NCBI GenBank assembly: GCA_035771165.1
Contig: JAWNZC010000406.1
Span: 3,016,001-3,080,000, forward strand
Source: Paragorgia papillata
Lineage: Eukaryota > Cnidaria > Anthozoa > Scleralcyonacea > Coralliidae
DNA length: 64,000 nt
Direction: 5' to 3'
The notes beneath the pieces were generated by a model. The model did no database searches and was not told the origin of the DNA. It was given only the letters and a program-made list of their open reading frames with translations. The translations under genes were made by a program, and so were the position numbers. Positions 11,990 to 23,400 of this stretch are shown here, one piece after another; position 1 is the stretch's first letter, and each line of letters begins with the position of its first letter.

Positions 11990-12392
11990 GACCCCGTTTA
12001 CACGATGCAGGTACAATTTGAAAACGGAACAAAATCATGCCGTTTAGGCCTTGCATTTACACGATACCGGCACAAAAATGACATGAAAACGGCACAAAAT
12101 GAAGACGGGTTCCTTGACGGCATGAAATGAAAACGCAACACTAACCGGTATCGTGTAATTGCCCGTGCCCTAACAGTTTGATGACGGTAACCACGATATA
12201 AACGACCACAGTATTCGGGTCAGCAGTATTCACAAAGTCTTCTCAATTCTCATTGAAAGAGAATAGTCACATGCTAATCCGTCATTATATTATACCGGCA
12301 CCGTGTAAACGCAAGACTTTTTGGCCTGTATTTACACACCAGCATGATTTTGTTCCGTTTTCAAATTGTACCAGCATCGTGTAAACGGGGTC
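11990..12392. mobile_element. Harbinger-like MITE with TAA target duplication
   Basis: The ends are GACCCCGTTTACACGATGC and its inverted complement; the arms extend about 50 bp with GGTACAATTTGAAAACGGAA. TAA flanks both sides (11987-11989, 12393-12395), matching the 3-bp TWA duplication of PIF/Harbinger elements. It is nested inside a larger inverted repeat (GAAACAGAGAACATAGGAGT left, complementary right at about 12418-12440). Copy B has a different MITE at the same target. Confidence 0.8.
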
Positions 12393-13641
12393 TAAGAAGA
12401 GGGCCTTCACTCGAAACGTTAGACTCCTATGTTCTCTGTTTCGCCAGTATATCAATCCCTAAGATAGATTTATGTGTGTGTATATATATCACCTTTTTTC
12501 AACCCTGCTATTTAAACCAAATTATGTTTTGTTAATTTATTGGTTTTTAGGCATTTTTAATTATTAAAGTTATTTCTGAAAAGCTGATATCTTTTTAACA
12601 TTTCATTTAATTAGTGTTGTTTTTTTAATTATGTTCTATAAGTCTACCAAGTTCTACTTAAATAGTTTCGGAGATATTAGCCTCAAGCACTTTCAGGCTC
12701 TCAGCCCCCTACTAATTTCAGAGGATCAAAATAAGACCAGTCTATAGGATAGGGTTAACTACATTTTTCAAGCAGACATTACGTCATCGTAATTGTCATC
12801 ATCATAATATGATAATACTAATCATAATTATTAGCCAACAAAGTCGGTTTTCTTTGATCTACCGTGGGATATATTCTTGTACGCAATTCTTGTACGCCCT
12901 CGATTTATAAAACAACTAATTACATGACCTTATTATCCTCATTGTTATAGTAACGACCATCTTTATTATTTCATTATCATGACTATCATGCATCTACAGA
13001 GCAAATTAAAAAGTAAGTAACTATTTTTGTACAGCTCCAGATACATGTAGAAAGGTACAGCAAATGGGATTAAGCTCTGGTGATGGTGAATATAGATTGT
13101 ATTTGCAACTTCCAACTTGTTTGGTTTCTGCTCGAATCTACTGCGCTGATATGAATTCAGATGCACCAACTGAATATGTTACCTTGCCTGCTGGAAGGAC
13201 TGTAAACTTTGCTTTTGATAACCGACCAAGTTTTGTAGCTAAGCATGGGAAAACTGAATTTGAGAAGGTAGGATACATATTTTCTACCTGAAAAGCAACT
13301 TTATCATCGATTAACCATGCGAACGTTATTTATTATTTCAAGAACACTTTGATATTTTTTAACCCACGGCAATCTTAATAGACCATTTGCACTTTGACGT
13401 GCGATGGCGTTGGGCGACTACAACTACCAGAATGCTTTTCCAGTATTCTAGAGTTTTAGCTAAAAGGGATGACTCAAAAGGACCCGACCTGTCCTTTCGC
13501 GGCTTTTTCGAAATATGTTGTCATTTTTTTTTTGTTTTGTTTTTTCAAATTTGTCGTCAAGTTTCATTGAGTTCAAGATTTTAGCAATCTTTTCGATACC
13601 CTGACCACAACATAAACTCTAACCATAAGTCGACTTTTATT

Positions 13642-13680
<39 letters not shown>

Positions 13681-14201
13681 GGGGAAAACTCCAGCAGCGA
13701 AAGGGTTAAACCTTAATTAGCTTTTTGGAAAAACATATTTGACGACATATTTTGGAAAAGCCGCTAAAGGACTAGACGCGTGTCCCTTTGTGGCATCCCT
13801 TTTAGCCGAAACCCAAAAATACTGGCAAAGCATTCAGGTAATTGTAATCACTTATTGCCATCTCCCGTCATCGCACAAATGGCGTATTGGGCCGGTTAAC
13901 TGTGGGTTAATGAGCGAGATAGTGAGCGCAAACAAGTATTTTTTCTACATCCAAATCTCAATCAAATTGAACTAAATTTTGAAAGAGTTGGTCCTTGGTT
14001 TATGATCAATCTTTTCACATATACTTTCATAAAAATCTGTGCAGTATTTTGTGAGATATCCTGGAGACAGAAGGACGAACAGAAAGACAGACAAAGAGAA
14101 GTAAAAACATAACCTCCTGGCGGAGGTAATAACGGCCCCTTGGAAATCAGTAGCCTAAGTGCACTGTATATTTTCCATTCAAAAGAAAGAGTGATAACCA
14201 T

Positions 14202-14275
14202 TTATCACACTGTATGCGTACTTATCCGAGTTGAATCTTTATTAAACTCGGATAAGTACGCATACAGTGTGATAA
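14202..14275. repeat. Perfect 31-bp hairpin in GON intron 5, copy A
   Basis: 14202-14232 and 14245-14275 are exact inverted complements (TTATCACACTGTATGCGTAC at the left end) separated by 12 bases. The hairpin is in the last intron of the GON gene. In copy B its right arm is interrupted by a MITE (48946-49165). Confidence 0.85.
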
Positions 14276-15393
14276 TAACGTGTCTGTTAGAATAATGAAA
14301 TGTGGGTGTGTCGTGAGATAAAATAATCTTAACGTTTTACAATACATGGATTATATATCGTCAGACTTTTCTCACAAACTATATTATGATCCAAACGCTA
14401 TGGTGGAGAATTTAGAAAGATGCAAAATAGCATAACTATATATATAGCGCAATTGTAATGACGCGCGTCTGTCTTTTAACGGAAATCTATACACGACAAA
14501 GTATATTGATAAACATCGCGTGATCTTTTATCTGCCGAACAAGGGTCATCAGAAAACCCGACTTGTTTTTACACGTCTATATAGAGATTAAAATTGACCT
14601 AAATTTAGCAAAAATATAGTTGTTACGCGAGCAAAAAGTTAGACCTTAAAATGTTATCCTGAGGCTAATCTTGAAGAATTTGTAACTAGAGGTTAACAAG
14701 AGAAAAATGGTTGCAGCAAAATAATCATATGCAATTTTAATATAGACATTCCGAAAATAATGCCATCCTAAAAACTCGAGATATGAGTTAAAACAAGTGG
14801 GACTGTACTGTGAAATATTAATATTTCTACTTTATTTCAAAGTCATCTTCAGACCAGTAAAATATATTTTTCAACTAGTCGGTCTTAAACATTACAAATA
14901 CGCATTGAAAATGTTAAATTGTTTAAAAGACTTTGCATCCACGAGTTAACCAGAGGATACCTTGGTTGTATACGTTAGCATAAAAGTTATGTAAAAACGT
15001 ACACATTCGAATTTGCTGATTAACCTATTCTGCTCTTCAAATTAGATTCGCCTCAAGCTCCCTGAACGCATGGTTCAACTAGATGACTGGCGTTTTGCAG
15101 TGTTAGTTTCTGGAAACGTAAATAAATTGTACAGCTTCGCTGGGGATTGTGTATGGCGGGACTGTGATAAATATGTAACAGAAGCAACTGGGCAGTCTAT
15201 AGCGAATCTGGTTGGGACCGATTTTAAATTTCCGCAGACGATCCCTTACTTTGTGGATTTTTTTCCATTATGTGCCAATCGGTCTTATTCCCCATCGATG
15301 AGCCCTGATCGAAAAGTTTGGTCGGTGAAATGTGGTGGTTATTGTGGAGAATGTCATCCGGAACAGTTGATCCTGAATGTGGATGGCTGTTAG

Positions 15394-17400
15394 AAGTATA
15401 AGGTTCTTTTTTCTTGGATTTTAAAGTACGTCTAAGCAACTCAAAAGCAAGTACGGAACTCATAAACTCCAGCGCATAGCCTGAAGGAGATTTATTGATT
15501 CATTTATTTCGTACTGTAATTACAAGGTCACCTGGAAATCCTTTGTTTTAAGAGGGACGATTAATGTCATATTTCCCTCATCAATACTGGATTCTCAAGT
15601 TCTAAACGTCCCTCGTACAATCGTACAGTATTCGTGAGAGACAATTAGGCTGAACGTCCCTCATTAGTACATTGCTATATTAATAAGGAAATCGTCCCTC
15701 ATAATAATCATCGCGGCGATCTTAGTACTTTTAGCCTACTGCTAAAGAAAATATGAACACTCGCTTAACAGAAGATAGTCTCTCTCCTGAACAATCCCGG
15801 TTAAAATTGTTGCAAAACTGAATTCATCCTCTTTATTTAATCTTATTTTAGCCTCCAAAAGTTACGGCTTTGCTCATGTGTATATTCTGTCTATTTCCTC
15901 GGTGACCGTGCAATTACAAACCAAACATGACATTTAGTAGACGTGATTAAATGCCCTTAAGCGTGAGGAGGGTTTAAGGAAGCTAGTGCCCTTTAAATTG
16001 GAACTTCCACAAACTCTTTCTCGGTTTTCGGGGCTTTTAATCACCAATAACCCTCAATGCTATGCATTTTTCTTATAAGTAACACTTTGAAGCCTGACGA
16101 CGAGTCTTTAGTATTTTATTCTGGCTAACGCCAGACTGATTTTATTCAGCACAGGGAGAGGTCCATGAGGCCTCGAAGTGTTAAACATTTGTTGGTGATC
16201 ATAATGAATCATCAAAGGTTGCACAAAGCACTTGTAATTTCACAAAATATAATATTGTACAGCTTACTTGTTTCCGGTGTGGATTTAGCTTCCAAATAAA
16301 TTGCTTAAAAATGTTAACTTCTACAGCTAGTTAGAAAAATATTAACCTAAGGAATGATTTTTAAGAAAAGCCACGATACACATTTTAAAATTTAACAACT
16401 GACGTTTCGATACTGACCTACATGAATCAGTGACAAAATAACTTTGGACACTTCTTATTTGCGATAATCACCTAATATATTCTATGTAATTCTTTCGTAA
16501 TAAAGTTTATTCCCTCCTTCTCTCCTTGTAATGTTGAATAGGAAAACTTAATAAACGTTGAAAAGAGCGCCCAAACAGTAACTACTACTTAGAAGGAGCT
16601 CATGCAGGGATACTTAAGACAAAAAACGTTGCTCTTTAATCGAAGTGCTCCAAAACTTGATTGATTGTAATAACATCTTCGGAGTGAATAAATTATTTAC
16701 AGGATTAAAACTAAAGGTACGTTAATTATAGGAATATATAATTTTAAATATTTCTGAATAGCCTAAGATCTCGTTCTTCAATGACAGTTGTTCTTTATTC
16801 TGTGGTTCAGTATATATACGTATACGTAAATAGTAAAGACAGCATTTCTTTTTATTGCATTATAATGCGTTGCCGATTTTTTTGAATTCTATAACATATC
16901 TATCAATGAAATTATGTCATTCGTTTTATATCTCAGAAATAATTGGATAGCATTATTCCTTTTGCAAAATATTTGACAATTTGTTGATATTGTGATAGTA
17001 AAATTTTAGAATTATGACTCAAATCAAAGTATTTTGGTGACCATGCTGGCGGATCCACTAATCAAGCAAGTGCATAACCGAATAGCTTAATCAAATATAA
17101 ATCTTAAGGCCGGTTTGCACGGAAGAGTAAAACGTTTCCTTATATACAACACGTGCATAAAAATTGGCATTAGCATATAATTTAAAGAGTAGAATTCTCA
17201 CTCTTAAATTGAAACGACATCTAATCTTTCCCGATTAATTTTAACCGTTGTTTAAGATATTCTTATTGTAAGAATATATAGTCGTATATACCACGTATGT
17301 ATATAAAACTTTCGTTGTTGCAATAAGAACAGCTTGAATAAAAATCGCACTTAAAGAATAGTTCGAGATAGCCGTAGTTCGATATAACGGGGGCGACTTT
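15394..17400. other. 3' flank of GON gene copy A, no gene seen
   Basis: This is AT-rich sequence collinear with 50333-52036 in copy B up to 17041. It contains a short run in which GTCCCTC recurs four times within about 200 bases (15550-15700), also kept in copy B, and one member of the CTAACGCCAGAC dispersed repeat near 16125. No ORF or RNA gene was recognised. Confidence 0.5.
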
Positions 17401-18292
17401 TAGTGTAAAACTGAAAAAATATGTGGAATCAACTTTTGTTCGAGTTACCGAGGTTTTCAAGATAACCGAGTTCAAGATAGCGAGGTTATATAATTCTACT
17501 GTAGTTAACGAGATAGCGAGGTAAATTTTAGCGTTTTGAAATATGGTCAAAAAGTCAAATAAAGCCTTTTTGAACCTTCTGTAGCAACGAGAAGGGTTTA
17601 TTTGTGCTAAATCTTCATATTTTAGACTTATTTCAAAAGTTGGAAACAAGACCAAAATCGGCCAAAATGTAAAGGGGTTAGCCTTTACTTTTTGACCGAT
17701 TTTGGCCATTTTTTGAACTTTTGAAAAAGGGACAAAAATGTCAACGAAAACCTTTTTTAGAGCTTCTTTAACAAAGAGTACGGTTTATTTGTGCTAAATC
17801 TTATTTAAAAAGTTGAAAATATGGCCAAAATCGGTAAACCTTCATACTTTAGCCATCTTTGAAAAGTTGAAAAAATGGCCAAAATCGATCAAAATGTAAA
17901 GGGGTTGGCATTCCAATTTTGACCGATATTAGGAATTTTTGAACTTTTGAAAAAGCTCCAAAAAAGTGAAATAAAGCCAAGTTAGAGCTTCTGTAGCAGC
18001 GAGAAGGGTTTATTTGTCCTAAATCTTCATATATGAGACTTATTTCAAAAGTTGAGAAAATCTGTCAAAATGCTAAGGGGTTAGCCTTTACTTTTTGACC
18101 GATTTTGGCCATTTTTTGCACTTTTGAAAAAGGTCCAAAAAAGTGAAATAAAGCCTTTTTAGAGCTTCTTTAGCAATTAGAAAGGTTAATTTGTGCTAAG
18201 TCTTCATATTTAGCCTTATTTGAAAATTTGAAAAATTGGGCAACATCGATCAAAATGTCTTTACATTACAAAGGGGTTGGCCTTCACATTTT
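17400..18292. repeat. Tandem array, unit about 180-225 bp
   Basis: Blocks such as ACTTTTGAAAAAG, AAAGTGAAATAAAGCC, GAGAAGGGTTTATTTGT and TTTTGACCGATTTTGGCC recur at about 17535, 17716, 17942 and 18119. The array stops at the Polinton relic (18299) and resumes at 25945 with ACCGATATTAGCCATTTTTT. The apparent ORF across it on the minus strand is a by-product of the repeats. Confidence 0.8.
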
Positions 18293-18784
18293 GGCCGAAG
18301 TAGTAATATAGCTCTCCGACTGATTCCCGAAGTTACGTCATTATCAAAAGGCACTCGACTTATATCCTTGTAAGTAATAGTAATTAACTTTTCGTTTATA
18401 CACTTTACCCTACTGACATTTGTGGGACACGTAGACGTACAGAGCATGCGTACAGTAAACTTTAACAAAATAGACGTTCTTTACAAGGAACTAAAGAGAA
18501 ATTGATAGAGACACTTTATATTTTTTATCTGAAACCTTGTCTGGAGGAATATAGAGAGTTTTGGACAACCTAAGTGCCTGAATTGGCAGAGATAACGTAT
18601 ACACTTGGATTAATAGCATATCATGAATATTATATTTTTAGGACCTAAATATTCAAACAGAGTAAGTCACATAGTAGAATCATTGCTAACTAAACCCTCG
18701 TTTATAAGCGAGGAAATCGTAGGAAGATAGAATGAAGAATCACTTCGAAAGGCCGTAAGAACGATTTTAAGTGTCGAAATATGA

Positions 18785-19682
18785 CATGGCGAGAAATCGA
18801 GGACAGCCAGCGGCAGTGGCCTGTGGGCTCAGATTTAGATGGAAATATTAATCTGAAGATTCTGATGGCTAAATATCGATCATTTCGGCTATAAACAGAA
18901 GTCTATAACAATAAATTAGAGTTATTCGCTAAAATGTCTTATTGACTCATTTCTTACCCAAATATCAAATTACAAAAGGTTTAATCGTCTAGACAGGCCT
19001 GTACACTCATACTCACAATAATTGCCGCATAAATTTCGGTTATTATTTCTGAATCCACAGTCACATTTAATGATAATAACAGCGGTTAAGACCCTGGCAA
19101 CCTAGCAACAGCTCCATAAGAAATGGCGGACAAGAACCCGAAATTATCGAGCAATGCATTGCTTCTTCACGCCGAGTTCAGTATTTATCTCGGCGCTTGA
19201 TGGATTAAATTACAACGACTTGGCTGCACTAAAATCGCACATTTTAAGGTGTTCGGGAACGTATTAAACAACGAAAAAGTGGAACGAACAACTCCGCAAA
19301 ACAAAGTAACGTTCATCCCGAGCAAATTCAGACGTTCGCATCGTGGACAAACAACACAGAAGCAGCCAAAATTGGAGCTCCAAAATAAGTGCTATAGCAG
19401 ATTAAGAGACTTTAAACAGCGAATAAGAGGTATGCTTACGAGGGGTTCGGGAACCTATTTAGGACGCTCCAAACTTAATAGAAATTGTAGTGCTCAACGA
19501 TTGTTCAATTTGGTGAAGTTTTGGACGTTCGCATGTCGGAATTTACAATAGTAAATAACCGAAAATGGTTGTTCTTTATATTTCCTTAAGAAATCTATTG
19601 AAGGACGCCATATTGAATTAATTAATAAGGGATTCAGTGCGCATGCTTTGCCGCCATACTGTCCTCGATTTCTGGCCATGAC
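18785..19682. mobile_element. Inverted-end element X1 in the relic's left arm
   Basis: Its ends share CATGGCCAGAAATCGAGGAC in inverted orientation (left end with one change, about 18785; right end at about 19661-19682). The same terminal sequence borders a second element (19884-21106). The matching position in the right arm lacks it. I find no clear target duplication and no credible ORF, so the type is unknown. Confidence 0.45.
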
Positions 19683-19883
19683 TAAAAGAAAAGCGATTTA
19701 TTACCTTGAAAGCGTTGCTACGCTTTCTGTTACGAAGTGTGATATTTGCATATTTATCCTCAGTGCACGTGCAGGAGACAAAAGAAAAACTCATTAGGGG
19801 TCATTAAGGGGATTAAGCGCTTAGGCAAGTCTAGCCGAGAAGGTTATTAGCATTGGTGTACAGCGTCGCGTCGCCTCATAAGA

Positions 19884-21106
19884 CCATGGCCAGAAATTAC
19901 GGACATGCAAGTTTTGAGCAATTGCGCATGTCTCAGATTTCACCGGTAATGGCGGCCCGATACCCTATGTTATTTCATAGGGAAATTAAGTATTCTCAAA
20001 ATAGAATGGTCTATAGACTTCTTCAAACAACTGCCGCAATGCGGTAGACATGCGACGGTCATCGGAAACACATTCATCAACAAACATTCTCAACACGTTG
20101 TATTCCCGCTCTGTTTTTTGTGATTAAATACTCAAAATGATTTACCTTGCATTACACTGGGAATATGTGGGATTTCTCAAATGATTCCATTTTAAACGCT
20201 TGGTTCTCCTTAGGTATTCAATAATCGATAGTTGCCGCAGTCGTTTGGCTTTGATGAGTAACATCTCCATGCTTTCCACCATCTTCGAGTTTGATACTCA
20301 CGATAAAAATTCTGCTTTTTGGATTTAAAAATCCATTAGCCGGCGAGCGGAATGAGCGCCGCCATATTATTGCTTCGTTGTCAAAAGGAGCGATTTCACT
20401 TGCTAGTTAAACTCGAAATATTGCTCGTTATACCTCGTGTTTGGCACCAAAATACTCGTCGAAGGCTTCTCTTTTCATTTCTCTAGTCGTTGCCTAGATA
20501 CCCCCCTGAGCCCGCGGCTTTATTGGCCGGTGATCACACGAGCACGTGACACATTACGGCGGGAGGAAAACCGGAGTACTCGGCGAAAAACCCTCGGAGC
20601 ATAGAAGACAAACAAGAATGACTGGTGTCGGTTCAAATATATATTTATATATAAATACAAATATATATGAAGGGTCGCGTTCCCGTTGACACAAGTCACT
20701 GTCTACAATATATACGAAGACAGAGTGTTTCAGACAAGGAAATCATTTTTACAGTCCATATTTTCCGACAAAAGCTTCGGCACGGGCGGCAGATCCCATG
20801 CGGCTTCGTGGAGATTTTAAATGAATTTCTGAGTGATTTCTCTCCGAAAGAACCGGGTTTAGAGTTAAAACCAATTGCCAGCGAGTTGAAGAACGGCTAA
20901 GAAAGTTATGCAGTGAAATTAAAGCAAAGATCGTCGGCAAGAATGGCACAAGCTACCGAAAGCTTGGCCTGATGGAATCATATTGTTTCCTTGTCCTTGG
21001 GGAACGCAAACGTCCGAAGAGGATAATTGGGAGGTTTAAGGGATATACGCGACGACCGCTGACCGACAGACGCGCTCGCTCAAATGTCCGCGATTTCTGG
21101 CCATGA
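19884..21106. mobile_element. Inverted-end element X2 in the relic's left arm
   Basis: The left end CATGGCCAGAAATTACGGAC and right end (inverted) CATGGCCAGAAATCGCGGAC match those of X1. The right arm (about 24796-24812) shows the uninterrupted site, CCTCATAAGACAGAATTC when inverted. Inside lie a GC-rich stretch near 20340-20380 and a relative of the 5S-like repeat at about 20550-20620. No transposase is seen. Confidence 0.5.
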
Positions 21107-21208
21107 TAATTCAAAGCATTTAGTCTAAAATATTTATTTAGGCTTTGGTTTAAACTTACACATATCAAAACAAATTATGGTTACATATAAATAGTTTACA
21201 CCGAGCAT

Positions 21209-21585
21209 CTAGTAAGGTCTGCTTCTTAGATTATATTTAGGTGTTTTTATTTTAAAAGTAGCATGATAATCTTTCTTGTCTTCTGATGATAATTGGGACA
21301 CAGCTTCTTTTGTCATGGGTAAATATTTTGATCTAATCATCAATAGATGATGTTGATAGTCTTCTCTTTCATCCGGAGTCATCTTTGCCAAGTATTTCTC
21401 TGTCGGGTCGTTTCCAGTTATGAAAGAAATTATGTTTAAGCGTCGGTTGTTCAACGGTAGGAGGCGGTATAGGAAATAGGTTTTAGGTGTAGCAGGGAAA
21501 CCCCACGGAAGATCGTCAGTTTCTTGCTTTATATATCCGGTGTCAAATTTGGTGTATTTTTCCGAGGCTAAGTTTCAAGATTATC
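21209..21585 (-). pseudogene. Inverted duplicate of the relic's post-ATPase coding region
   Basis: This reverse-complement copy of 24352-24706 keeps a frame containing AKMTPDEREDYQHHLL, KYLPMTKEAVSQL and KYNLRSRPY. It is part of the left inverted arm, so the coding remnant was duplicated when the arms formed. An AATAAA lies beyond its stop, in the same place as in the right arm. Confidence 0.6.
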
Positions 21586-21592
21586 TTTTTTT

Positions 21593-22162
21593 TTATTTCG
21601 GTTCAAAATTATTTTCATTAACTCCATCGGTAATATAAGCCTTGGGACATGCAGTACAGAAACCAATTGAATGTGAAAAAGATAAGGGAGATCCTAAGTT
21701 GCATAATTTATATTGATTGTTATCCTGATAGAAATCTTTCCATGAACATTTAGGACACTGAAGTAAATATACAACACATGCAATACTTTGACAGTGTTCA
21801 CATTCTCCAGTAAGTTCTTCATTTCTCTCCGAGTCCTCTCCACTCCAATGCGCCGCGTCCAACTCTTCTTGTTTTTCGGAGTCAGTTTCTTCGTCTTCGC
21901 TTTCTTCGTCTTCGCTTTCGGATTCCTGCTCTTGATGTTCGTGATGTGCCAGCATGGTCAAAACTTGAACATTTTCAATGAGACTTTTATCAATTTTCAA
22001 ATTTGCTAGTCCTTTAACAAAAATATCTAAACCAAGGGGCCCGGGAATCATGGCATCGTATTCTGTAAGACAATATTCTATCAAATCAATGATAAATGAT
22101 AAATGTGATATTATTTGCTGGACGCGATAATTAGCGAGACTTGTTTCTTCCATGATGTTCAC
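21593..22162 (-). CDS. Acidic protein with a cysteine-rich C-terminal part, unrecognised
   Basis: This is an intact 189-codon ORF just inside the relic's left arm. The first 70 residues look helical; a strongly acidic low-complexity run (residues about 75-115, rich in Glu, Ser and Asp) follows. The C-terminal 70 residues hold CEHC, CPKC, a single Cys and CTAC, suggesting one or two zinc ribbons. I do not recognise it. Its openness inside a decayed element hints at either recent insertion or constraint. It could be an accessory Polinton gene. Confidence 0.45.
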   Translation of the reverse strand: MNIMEETSLANYRVQQIISHLSFIIDLIEYCLTEYDAMIPGPLGLDIFVKGLANLKIDKSLIENVQVLTMLAHHEHQEQESESEDEESEDEETDSEKQEELDAAHWSGEDSERNEELTGECEHCQSIACVVYLLQCPKCSWKDFYQDNNQYKLCNLGSPLSFSHSIGFCTACPKAYITDGVNENNFEPK

Positions 22163-22169
22163 GCTTAAA

Positions 22170-22630
22170 CTGACTATCGTAGAAAGTTTTAGTTCTTTTA
22201 TAATACCATTTCTGTGAGTCCTTCTAAAACAAGACCAAGCAACAGGCTTAGAAATCCTTCACCGTTTTGCACCAGTGTTTTCTTTTATCATCTAAAACTT
22301 CGTCGGGAATCAACCAAAATGTGTAGATCGTCCTGGTAAGGGCCAAGTGTTTCAATCACCTGACGAGTAGTTAGTAGTGCATTTGCCAAACATTGTGCGC
22401 ACACTCGCATATACATCGAACCTGCTCAGGGCTCGCAGACTCCAACACGACTCGCTTTTGTATGGGTTTTGAAAGACACAAAAACTGAAGAAATGCCCTC
22501 TGTTCCTTGGTAAACTTCTCAATCTGACAGTCAGTGTCTTAATGAGGAAATCCCTACCAGAACACACATTTTAAGAGGAAGATAAGGAGTAGAAAGAAAC
22601 AAGAGGAGGAGGAAGAGGAGAAGGAAGAGA
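22170..22630. other. Non-coding stretch inside the Polinton relic
   Basis: Nothing recognised apart from a purine-rich run (AAGAGGAGGAGGAAGAGGAG) at about 22590-22620 that leads into the minisatellite. Confidence 0.4.
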
Positions 22631-22639
22631 AACAGGAGT

Positions 22640-23310
22640 AGGAAAGGGCTCGGAGTTAGGAGCCAAGGGCTCGGAGCCTGGAGCCAAGGGCTGGGAGCCA
22701 GAAGCCAAGGGCTCGGAGTTAGGAGCCAAGGGCTCGGAGTTAGGAGCCAAGGGCTCGGAGCTAGGAGTCGGGGTTCTGAGCTTAGCAGCCCGGAGCTAGT
22801 AGCCAAGGGCTCGGAGCTAGGACCCGGGGGTTAAGAGCTGGGACCCAGGGGCTCGGAGCCAGGAGCCGGGGGCTCGGAGCCAAGAGCTCGGAGCTAGGAC
22901 CCGGGGCTCGGAGCTGGGAGCCGAGGGCTTGGAGCTAGGAGCCAAGGGCTCGGAGCTAGGATCCAGGGGCTCGGAACCAGGAGCCAAGAGCTCGGAGCTA
23001 AGAGTCAATGGCTCGGAGCCAAGAGCTCGAAGCTAGGAACCAAGGACTCGGAGCTATGACCTGGGGGGCTCGGAGCTGGGAGCCGGGGGCTCGGAGCCAG
23101 GAGCTGAGGGCTTGGAGCCAGGAGCCGAGGGCTCGGAGCTAGGACTCTGGGGCTCGGAGCTGCGGGCCAGGGGCTCGGAGCCAGGAGCCAAGGGCTTGGA
23201 GCCGGAGCCAAGGGTTCGGAGCCAGGAGCCAAGGGCTCGGAGCCAGGAGCTTCCAGGAGCTATGACTCGGAGTCATGAGGCTGGAGTCATGGGCTCGGAG
23301 CTAAAAGCCT
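22640..23310. repeat. GC-rich 21-bp minisatellite
   Basis: More than 25 diverged tandem units follow the pattern GGCTCGGAGCTAGGAGCCAAG. The unit is 21 bp, a multiple of three, so several frames stay open on both strands and encode a 7-residue period (for example APSPWLL on the minus strand). These ORFs start and stop within the array, so I treat them as by-products. GC content is far above the surrounding DNA. Confidence 0.9.
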
Positions 23311-23400
23311 GGACTTGAATTCAAGGGTAGAAATATATTCATATATAGCTAGCATTTGTTTGGGAGAAATCATTTTGCCGCTGATAGTCTCCGAAGCAAC

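Larger units (their letters stand above)
8435..15393 (+). pseudogene. Secreted PAN-EGF-GON protein gene, copy A (broken)
   Basis: Exons, by comparison with the intact copy B, are 8435-8483, 8675-8766, 8950-9119 plus 10731-10793, 11537-11645, 13035-13267 and 15046-15393. Exon 1 has one T fewer in a T run than copy B, so its frame hits TGA at 8480-8482 before the splice donor. Exon 3 (PAN/Apple domain) is split by a 1.6 kb hAT-like insertion. The EGF exon (CSACTNDGTC, CSCQSGFTGKQC) and the two GON exons remain open; the final exon ends CGGYCGECHPEQL. Exon 5 is four codons shorter than in copy B. I infer a pseudogene, although the downstream exons could still be used in a shorter transcript. Confidence 0.75.
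892..17041. repeat. Segmental duplication, copy A
   Basis: From GTAAGAGTTAATGG at about 901 to ATTTTGGTGA at 17031-17040 the sequence is collinear with 39222-52036. The shared content is the recombinase pseudogene, the palindromic repeat, the six-exon PAN-EGF-GON gene and its flanks. Copy A is longer because it gained a LINE (2946-6445) and a 1.6 kb hAT-like element (9120-10723). Point differences and many small indels suggest the duplication is not recent. Homology stops abruptly at 17041/52037. Confidence 0.9.

Noticed and set aside
17263..17709. 148-codon minus-strand ORF
   Set aside because: It spans the tandem array, has no family resemblance and is explained by AT-rich repeat units lacking stops.
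22531..23232. Pro/Ser/Leu/Trp-rich repeat proteins on both strands
   Set aside because: They are translations of the 21-bp minisatellite, start and stop within it, and appear on both strands.
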